Translations under genes and position numbers: made by a program
Part shown: piece by piece, positions 33,507-38,595 of the stretch
Layout: each line of letters starts with the position of its first letter
Position numbering within the stretch: the stretch's first letter is position 1
Notes under the pieces: generated by a model
The model's database searches: none
Seen by the model: the letters and a program-made list of their open reading frames with translations, nothing else
Told to the model about the DNA's origin: nothing
Source of the DNA: Chromatiaceae bacterium
GTDB taxonomy: Bacteria > Pseudomonadota > Gammaproteobacteria > Chromatiales > Chromatiaceae
Direction: 5' to 3'
DNA length: 38,595 nt
NCBI GenBank assembly: GCA_027078745.1
Contig: JALWWO010000005.1
Span: 35,696 to 74,290 of the forward strand

Positions 33507-35080
33507 CCATGCCCGCCCTTTTTCTTGGTTCGAAATAGGGATCGGAACAGACGTTGGTGGCTCGGGCTGTCGAAGGTTGCGAAGGTACCGGCGAATTCTT
33601 GCCGCGCTGCGGCCTGACGGCTGAGCAAGCCACCCACGAGCACGCCCATGGCCAACAGGCTGTCCGGATCGGCGCGGCCCTCCTCGCTCATGGTATGGGC
33701 AGTTCGCCGGAGGCTATCCGCCTGCACAGCCAGATCCTGAAAGCGTCCGAGATTGTCGAGCAAGGTCTTCAGGATTTTAATCAGTTTACGCATCTCCTTT
33801 TTCGGGTAGAGGCTGGCGAAAAACTCCAAGAGATAGCGGAGTTTCTTGCAGCTCTTGCGCAGTTCGTGCAGATCTTCCGGCGGCGAAGTCTCATCGATAG
33901 CGCGACCTTCCCGCAACACCCGCTTGTACATGCGCCAGATCCGCGCATCCGCAACCCATTTCGTGGGCCGCAGGGCGTTGGGCGCGGTGGGGTGTTCGGG
34001 CGCGGGGGCTTCCAAAAAAGCCCGCCAATTGTTCAACAAATCCTGCATCTCTTGAGAGGCCAGCTGCTCAGCAAGTGCCTTTTGGGCTTCGTCATAATGG
34101 GAGAGGAGGAAAGCCCGCAAGGGTTCTAAATGCGGTTGCAGGAATTCGGGTAAACTCCGCTGATAACTCGGAAAATCCAAGAGATACACATCCAGATCCC
34201 GAACAGGACCGGTGATCTGACCCACCCAAGCGAAACGGTCTTTGTATTCCTGCACGATTTCCGGCGCGAAGACCCCTTTGATTTGAGAAAGGGCGGACCG
34301 AGTGCGCCGCACGGCAACCCGCAGGTCGTGCAAAAACTCGGGGTCCAAGTTCTCCCGCACCCCCGGAATGTTCGCTTCTATGACATTGAGAAGGTGGAGC
34401 AAGATTTCCTTCGTCGTTTCATCCGCACGTCGGTCGGGGTCCAATCGGAAGTTCAGCTTGGAGGAATAATCCCCCGGTGTGCGGCCCGCTGCGCTTAGGG
34501 CCTCGAGCAACAGGGGTGTCCGAGCAGGGATTAACTCGAGTTCATTCTCTAAGATCCGCAACACTCCTCGATAGGCATCGGGATAACCTCGAATGGGCCG
34601 CACCCGGATGCGGGCACCCAGCACATGTCGGTTTCGGGGATTTTCCTCAAAACGGTTTTCTTCAATCTCCATGCGAACGACCGTCTTTTCATCCTCATTG
34701 AGCACGCGCAGGGTTTGTACCCGACTGGAAATCTGAACGATCGGAAGCAAACGGCGAATGCTAGAGATCGGAGCAATTCGTGCTCGCACGGGTCCAAGGT
34801 CGAGCTGATCTGCGAAACTCACTTCCCCTGTCAGCCGTTGTTTGAGTTGCGGTTGCTTGCTTTGAAACGGTTCCCAAAACAGCTGCCGTGTGTTGCTATC
34901 AACCTGTTCCCAAAGGCAACCCCCCGCATGGAAAATGCGCCAATCGAAGGTATCGTAGAATCTCCTGATCACCGAGCGGGCAGGGTCCGCAGCGATCTGC
35001 CGATGAGCCTGTAGCATCCTTTTGACTTCTTCTACCCCGGTTCTCTCCGGAACAAGATAATCGCGCACAGGTGCATTCAT
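33503..35080 (-). CDS. CHAD-domain protein with uncharacterised N-terminal domain
   Basis: The 525-residue cytoplasmic protein has a C-terminal CHAD domain (about 220-510). The conserved His/Arg/Lys helix motifs are visible: 'EFLHDLRVAVRRTRSALSQI' and 'DLHELRKSCKKLRYLLEFFA', which together line a basic pocket. CHAD domains bind inorganic polyphosphate and can localise to polyphosphate granules (known for the family). The N-terminal 200 residues resemble a CYTH-like triphosphate tunnel region by position and content (alternating E/R strands, 'TVVRMEIEENRFEE'), but this is weak. It is the first gene of an operon with the ParA ATPase (ATGA overlap). The start is ATG 35080; the binding site is poor. 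Confidence 0.88.
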   Translation of the reverse strand: MNAPVRDYLVPERTGVEEVKRMLQAHRQIAADPARSVIRRFYDTFDWRIFHAGGCLWEQVDSNTRQLFWEPFQSKQPQLKQRLTGEVSFADQLDLGPVRARIAPISSIRRLLPIVQISSRVQTLRVLNEDEKTVVRMEIEENRFEENPRNRHVLGARIRVRPIRGYPDAYRGVLRILENELELIPARTPLLLEALSAAGRTPGDYSSKLNFRLDPDRRADETTKEILLHLLNVIEANIPGVRENLDPEFLHDLRVAVRRTRSALSQIKGVFAPEIVQEYKDRFAWVGQITGPVRDLDVYLLDFPSYQRSLPEFLQPHLEPLRAFLLSHYDEAQKALAEQLASQEMQDLLNNWRAFLEAPAPEHPTAPNALRPTKWVADARIWRMYKRVLREGRAIDETSPPEDLHELRKSCKKLRYLLEFFASLYPKKEMRKLIKILKTLLDNLGRFQDLAVQADSLRRTAHTMSEEGRADPDSLLAMGVLVGGLLSRQAAARQEFAGTFATFDSPSHQRLFRSLFRTKKKGGHG

Positions 35081-35191
35081 GAGTATCTACCGATCCGCTT
35101 TACAATGGTTTCAGCTTGAAGCGCAGGAGCATCCTAGCGATCCGATTACGATTGGGTTACGATACTAAGGAACTTTTCGAAAAACTGCCAG

Positions 35192-36001
35192 ATGCAGGCG
35201 ATTTCAGCAAAAAACCATCCTCACCGACCTCGCAAGCGCTTTGGCCAGCACTTCCTTCAAGATCCCCAAGCGATCGCCCGTATTCTGGAAGCAATTCGAC
35301 CGAAGCCCGGAGAACATTTGGTAGAGATCGGCCCTGGTCGGGGTGCTATTACCCTGGAACTGCTGCGCCGTGCGGGTTCTTTGGATGCCATCGAATTGGA
35401 TCGGGATCTGGTGGAGCCCTTGCGGCAGCGCTGTGCCGGCCTCGGAGAACTGCGGCTACAACAAGCGGATGCCCTGCGGGTGGAGCTGTGCGCATTGGTT
35501 CCTTCCGGGGAACGGCTTCGATTGATCGGGAACCTACCCTACAACATTTCTACCCCCTTGCTGTTCCGATTTCTGGAGCAGCGCGCCTGTATTCAGGACA
35601 TGCACCTGCTATTGCAACGGGAAGTGGTGGAAAGGATCGCCGCCCAGCCTGGTACCAAAACCTACGGTCGGCTCTCCGTCATGGTGCAGACAGATTGCCA
35701 AGTGGAAAAGCTGTTCTCCATTCCTGCCGAGGCCTTTTCCCCACCGCCCAAGGTGGATTCCGCCTTTCTTCGGCTCCGTCCCTGGGATCCACCCCGCTAT
35801 TCCCTCAAAGATCGGGAAATCTACAGCAAGTTAGTAGCCCAGGCCTTTGCCCACCGGAGGAAGACCTTGCGCAATGCATTGCGGGGATGGGTGAATGAAG
35901 CGCAGTTGCTGCGGGCTGGCATCCAAGGAGAGCAGCGGGCGGAAGAAATCGATATCTCCCACTTCATCGCCCTAGCGAATGAGATCGCGGCAGCTGGTTA
36001 A
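35192..36001 (+). CDS. rsmA: 16S rRNA dimethyladenosine transferase
   Basis: RsmA (KsgA) dimethylates two adjacent adenosines near the 3' end of 16S rRNA during 30S maturation. The 269-residue sequence shows 'KRFGQHFLQDPQAIARILEA', the SAM-binding 'LVEIGPGRGAITLELL', 'IELDRDLVEPL', and the catalytic motif IV 'LIGNLPYNISTPLLF'. The RNA-binding C-terminal part has 'VDSAFLRLRPW' and 'AFAHRRKTLRNALRGW'. It is the only plus-strand gene between 33.5 and 38.6 kb and is divergent from the CHAD gene. Its TAA overlaps the convergent gene's stop by a shared TTAA (35998-36001). The usual pdxA/apaGH neighbours are absent. Confidence 0.96.
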   Translation: MQAISAKNHPHRPRKRFGQHFLQDPQAIARILEAIRPKPGEHLVEIGPGRGAITLELLRRAGSLDAIELDRDLVEPLRQRCAGLGELRLQQADALRVELCALVPSGERLRLIGNLPYNISTPLLFRFLEQRACIQDMHLLLQREVVERIAAQPGTKTYGRLSVMVQTDCQVEKLFSIPAEAFSPPPKVDSAFLRLRPWDPPRYSLKDREIYSKLVAQAFAHRRKTLRNALRGWVNEAQLLRAGIQGEQRAEEIDISHFIALANEIAAAG

Positions 36002-36369
36002 CGGATGAGCTGACGGTGATCGATCACGAGGATTTGGCAATCAGCACAATGCCAAGCCATGTTGACTGCCGGTCGGAAGGATAGGCTCAGAGTATTGGGC
36101 AGGGCGGCGGTGATGCTGGAGAAGATGCCGGGTTTCCCTTGAGCGCGAGGCGACCAGATCGCCCCCTTGCCGAGCAGTACCCAACCTTGCGCCATCTCAG
36201 TCTGGCACTGGGGGCACGTATATTCCCTACCTTCCCAAAGGCCTGGGTGATCGGGCCAGGTACGACTCCTCCGGCTGATTTTCCGAACCCATAGCAACAG
36301 GATCAACAAAGCTAAAACTACCGTGAGCACGGGCGGCCCCACGACAATCCACGGCTCAGTGTCGAACAT
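35998..36369 (-). CDS. Membrane protein with DUF6487-like zinc ribbon
   Basis: The 123-residue protein has one N-terminal transmembrane segment (VLTVVLALLILLLWV) and a cytoplasmic or periplasmic domain with two Cys pairs, 'YTCPQCQTEMAQGWVLLGKG' and 'WHCADCQILVIDH'. The first pattern (CPxCxxxMxxG) is reminiscent of small zinc-ribbon proteins of the DUF6487 type, whose function is unknown. It is the last gene of the four-gene minus cluster, 6 bp after its upstream neighbour. Assignment to the named family is from memory; the zinc ribbon itself is well supported by the Cys spacing. Confidence 0.72.
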   Translation of the reverse strand: MFDTEPWIVVGPPVLTVVLALLILLLWVRKISRRSRTWPDHPGLWEGREYTCPQCQTEMAQGWVLLGKGAIWSPRAQGKPGIFSSITAALPNTLSLSFRPAVNMAWHCADCQILVIDHRQLIR

Positions 36370-36375
36370 CTTGAT

Positions 36376-36849
36376 CTAATTCTGGTAGGTGGAGAAGCGG
36401 AAGGGGGCAGCTAAGATCTTCTCCTCTGTCCTGAGTAATACAGTCGCTTCCCATTGCATATGATCTCGTACACAGGCGGGAAGCACGGCCTGACCCACCC
36501 AGCGATTGTTCTCCTTTCTTTCTAAGGTCGCTCGGTTATAGCCCATGTTCATATCGGTTCCCGAGAAATCCACTTCTATACCCTGGGGCAGGATGCTTTC
36601 TAACTGTACTTCCAGAGCAAGCGGCTTCAATACCGGGATCGTTTTGGGGCGGATTTGGAATCGCACCTGAGCACCGCTTGGGAAAAAGCTGGTACAAGCA
36701 CTTACCCGCAAATCGCATTGAGGATCTAAGGGTGCCGTTTCCGTAATCTTCGGGAAAAGCAGGGGCCAAGCGCGATAGATCGCCAAAATCGCTACGGTAC
36801 CTAAGAGCAGGCTGAAGGAAAGCCAGAAAATAATGCTCTTTCGTACCAT
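36376..36849 (-). CDS. Membrane-anchored protein, unknown function
   Basis: The 157-residue protein has one N-terminal transmembrane helix (SIIFWLSFSLLLGTVAILAIY) and a short beta-rich domain that starts 'DPQCDLRVSACTSFFPSG' and contains 'SGTDMNMGYNRATLERKENN' and 'LPACVRDHMQWEATVLL'. Proteins with this layout and a central 'DMxMGxN' motif occur in other gammaproteobacteria, to my memory without assigned function. Three conserved-looking Cys and the Met-rich motif could suggest a metal or redox role, but I would not claim it. It is closely packed with the zinc-ribbon gene downstream (6 bp) and the protease gene upstream (19 bp). Confidence 0.72.
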   Translation of the reverse strand: MVRKSIIFWLSFSLLLGTVAILAIYRAWPLLFPKITETAPLDPQCDLRVSACTSFFPSGAQVRFQIRPKTIPVLKPLALEVQLESILPQGIEVDFSGTDMNMGYNRATLERKENNRWVGQAVLPACVRDHMQWEATVLLRTEEKILAAPFRFSTYQN

Positions 36850-36868
36850 CCCAGCGATCTATTGGGCC

Positions 36869-38035
36869 TTAGGGCGATGTCATCTGAACGGATAGGGTTC
36901 CCGCAACGCTGAAGGTATCCATGAAACCAACATGGTTCGATGCTCTGATGGTCAGATCCCCGAATACAGTTGTATTGGAAAAGGTGCCATCGTCCAGATC
37001 ACAGATAACGATTTCAGATGCCGCAATATCGGGGCCAGAATAGTTAACATTTGAGCCATCGCAAACCCCCATCCCCATAGAAGGGCCTGAGATGTTCCAG
37101 CCAATATCCTGCATCAGACGGAAAGTAATCAGATCATGGGCTTCAGCAGTTGCATAGGCCTCCATCACTTCATCCGGGGTGATGGATAAATCCCAATGAG
37201 AGACGGAAGAACCTAGCTCTAGGGCACTAGGTGCATACATTTTGATATGGCCCCCAGAGATCCCATCGGTCAATAAACTTGCATTGCCTAAGGCATTAGT
37301 GCCGGTCCAGTGTAGATCTCCCGTATCCGTTGCAGAAGCCTGGCGTCCTGCATCGGTCATATCTGGCCAATTCATCCCTTGCGAATGATCTTCCAGATGG
37401 ACCATAAAGGCATCATCATAATTATAGAATTTACTACCGTTACTCGTATCGACTAAGGTCATAAACCCTAGACCATGTGCGATCTCATGCAATAATACGG
37501 GGTAGAAATCTACCATTCCTGTTGGCGCGGATGAATCAATCCCATACCACCAGGACATCCCTCCCAGGCAAGTGGGATCGGAATCTAATGCACTATTGAA
37601 CTGAGCGCTGATATCAGCATAAGCAGGCTCTAGATCTGTTCCTGCAAGGCTATTGGCTAAAGCTTGCACATACCAAGTATTGTTCAGAGGCGCATTAGAA
37701 AAGTCCCTATGAACGGTGGTAGGTCCTGCTTGTCCAAGTGTAGCTCCCGTAGAAGAGCAATATAGATCATCGAAGGTCATGCTGATCCGTATTTCTACAT
37801 CGCTCTTCAAAACAGCCCCCCAGGCATCAGCCGCGGCTTGCGCTGCGTTTAACCTTTGTTCCCCTAATGTGGTTCCTGGATTGCCATCCACTGGCGTTAC
37901 CGGCGTTGGATCATTGAATCCCTCATTGGGCCCGTCGTTGTTGATAATTGTGATGGTGGCTGCGAAAGCAGTGGTAGTTAGTAGGGGAAAGATCACCAGA
38001 GATCCTTGCAAACCTCTCTTCCAAAATGCAGGCAT
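36869..38035 (-). CDS. Secreted zinc metalloprotease-like protein
   Basis: The 388-residue protein has a signal peptide ending near 'TTAFA' and a central 'VLLHEIAHGLGFM' (about residues 180-192). This is an HExxH zinc-binding motif with the following Gly, but no third His at the usual metzincin spacing. Farther on, 'GSSVSHWDLSITPDEVMEAY' and 'LMQDIGWN' recur in secreted bacterial proteases of this kind and could supply a further ligand. The C-terminal part (about 310-388) looks like a small beta domain. Starts at 38041 (TTG), 38038 and 38035 (ATG) are tandem; 38035 is chosen because AGGAGG (38043-38048) lies 7 nt before it. The preceding gene's stop is adjacent, so the two are probably coupled. 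Activity is inferred, not shown. Confidence 0.85.
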   Translation of the reverse strand: MPAFWKRGLQGSLVIFPLLTTTAFAATITIINNDGPNEGFNDPTPVTPVDGNPGTTLGEQRLNAAQAAADAWGAVLKSDVEIRISMTFDDLYCSSTGATLGQAGPTTVHRDFSNAPLNNTWYVQALANSLAGTDLEPAYADISAQFNSALDSDPTCLGGMSWWYGIDSSAPTGMVDFYPVLLHEIAHGLGFMTLVDTSNGSKFYNYDDAFMVHLEDHSQGMNWPDMTDAGRQASATDTGDLHWTGTNALGNASLLTDGISGGHIKMYAPSALELGSSVSHWDLSITPDEVMEAYATAEAHDLITFRLMQDIGWNISGPSMGMGVCDGSNVNYSGPDIAASEIVICDLDDGTFSNTTVFGDLTIRASNHVGFMDTFSVAGTLSVQMTSP

Positions 38036-38037
38036 CA

Positions 38038-38397
38038 TCAATCCTCCTGACTGGGCGTATGGCTGATTCTGACTTTGCCTTCCTTGTCAACCGTAGCAAA
38101 GATCGCGCTCTGAAAACGACCTTGCAGATTCACCGAGACAGAACCGTCTGGATGGTATTCTTCCACTAAGCCCCGAGAACTCGTGCTCATGGCATTGCGC
38201 TCTCTGGCGGATAGGGGGATAGGTTCGCTCCTTTCTAGTTCCGGCCCTGGAATGAGTTGGCCTGTCATCGGATCGATATAGATTCGATGGCCAGCCTGGC
38301 CCTTAGGGAATGCAGCATTGTCCAGCGAGTCTGCATGGGAAATTGCAATTGATCCAATTACCGTAGAGGCTAGCAGGAGAGAAACGCTCAATTTCAT
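38038..38397 (-). CDS. Small exported protein upstream of the protease
   Basis: The 119-residue protein has a signal peptide (MKLSVSLLLASTVIGSIAIS, cleaved near 'HADS') and a mature part with 'HRIYIDPMTGQLIPGPELE', 'MSTSSRGLVEEYHPDGSVSV' and 'NLQGRFQSAIFATVDKEG'. The 'DPxTGxL...LSTSxxGLVEExxPDGSxxVxLxGRFQS' pattern is familiar from small secreted proteins next to similar proteases, which suggests a functional pair such as an inhibitor or chaperone/propeptide. That is inference. Its stop lies within a few bases of the next start. It is the first gene of the minus cluster, with its own promoter upstream. Confidence 0.78.
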   Translation of the reverse strand: MKLSVSLLLASTVIGSIAISHADSLDNAAFPKGQAGHRIYIDPMTGQLIPGPELERSEPIPLSARERNAMSTSSRGLVEEYHPDGSVSVNLQGRFQSAIFATVDKEGKVRISHTPSQED

Positions 38398-38428
38398 AAG
38401 GGAACTCCCTTCTTAAGGTGGGGATTTC

Positions 38429-38457
38429 AGTATTGAATATTCCCGAGGAAACTGCAA
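38429..38457 (-). promoter_or_regulatory. Sigma-70-like promoter for the minus-strand cluster
   Basis: On the minus strand TTGCAG (complement of 38452-38457) and AATACT (complement of 38429-38434) are 17 bp apart, about 32 bp before the first ATG. It starts just downstream of the rRNA terminator. Confidence 0.55.
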
Positions 38458-38473
38458 GAAAGGAGTAAAAACG

Positions 38474-38502
38474 AAAAAGCCCCCTAGGGGTCCTAGGGGG
38501 CT
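38474..38502 (-). terminator. rRNA operon terminator
   Basis: A perfect 11-bp stem (38478-38488 with 38492-38502, AGCCCCCTAGG) with a 3-nt loop is followed on the minus strand by a short T run. It lies 10 bp after the 5S rRNA 3' end. Confidence 0.93.
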
Positions 38503-38512
38503 GAGTAGAAGG

Positions 38513-38595
38513 GTCCTGGCGGTGCCCTACTTTCGCATGGGGAAACCCCAAACTATCATCGGCGCAGCACCGTTTCACTGCTGAGTTCGGGAAGG
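38513..38595 (-). rRNA. rrf: 5S ribosomal RNA, 3' part (5' end outside window)
   Basis: The reverse complement of the last about 83 bases reads as the 3' two thirds of a bacterial 5S rRNA. It contains 'CCGAACTCAGCAGTGAAACG', 'GCGCCGATGATAGT', 'GGGGTTTCCCCATGCGA' and 'AGTAGGGCACCGCCAGGAC', in the same order as E. coli 5S. The 16S and 23S genes of the operon should lie to the right of the window. The 3' end is set by comparison and may be off by 1-3 nt. Confidence 0.97.

Overview
The window looks like chromosome of a gammaproteobacterium with a compact genome. The markers are a FabA-type dehydratase/isomerase, an E. coli-length ProRS, a homodimeric-type AceE with a separate AceF, LolA, RimI, UppP and a 5S rRNA of gammaproteobacterial type. 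A class I phosphoribulokinase suggests a Calvin-cycle autotroph or a methanotroph/sulfur-oxidiser-like relative. I cannot fix the genus from the sequence alone. There are no insertion sequences, phage genes, tRNAs or CRISPR arrays.

Layout. 1-2557 (minus): an edge-truncated exported Gly/Asp-repeat protein, a 506-aa secreted protein of a recurrent but uncharacterised type, and a small lipoprotein. 2558-6707 (mostly plus): a stand-alone CZB zinc-binding protein, wecB, a small minus-strand protein, a phosphopantetheinyl transferase, uppP and rimI. 6681-12042: lolA (minus), then a large SPFH/band-7 membrane protein, a hybrid-like histidine kinase and a REC-PAS response regulator, the last two overlapping by ATGA. 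12083-16990 (plus): an ArsR-type regulator, phosphoribulokinase, a NifX-like protein, a DUF4124 protein, an MIF-type tautomerase, proS and fabA. 16987-23692 (minus): a PP2C phosphatase, then a 1826-aa alpha-2-macroglobulin-like protein with PAN and TPR-like N-terminal parts and an intact CTEQ thioester motif; between them lies the C-terminal remnant of a MerR regulator. 23896-30349 (plus): an exported proline-rich protein with three 90-bp tandem repeats, aceE, aceF and a glycosyltransferase. 30339-32773: pgsA-like (minus) and purM-purN (plus). 32727-35080 (minus): a CHAD-domain protein and an orphan ParA ATPase overlapping as one operon. 35192-38397: rsmA (plus) facing a four-gene minus cluster (small exported protein, secreted metalloprotease-like protein, two membrane proteins). 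38474-38595: the end of an rRNA operon (5S and its terminator, minus).

How the genes work together. The surest units are kinase/regulator, purM-purN, aceE-aceF and uppP-rimI. The best candidate for a little-described system is the CHAD-ParA pair. CHAD domains are known to bind polyphosphate and ParA ATPases are known to position cellular cargo, so the operon could distribute polyphosphate granules; this is inference. Other points of interest are the repeat protein, the thioester macroglobulin and the kinase with a disabled receiver.

The genome is tightly packed. Seven convergent pairs overlap at their 3' ends, four of them by sharing a palindromic CTAG, CTAA or TTAA at both stops, and some divergent starts lie about 10-30 bp apart.
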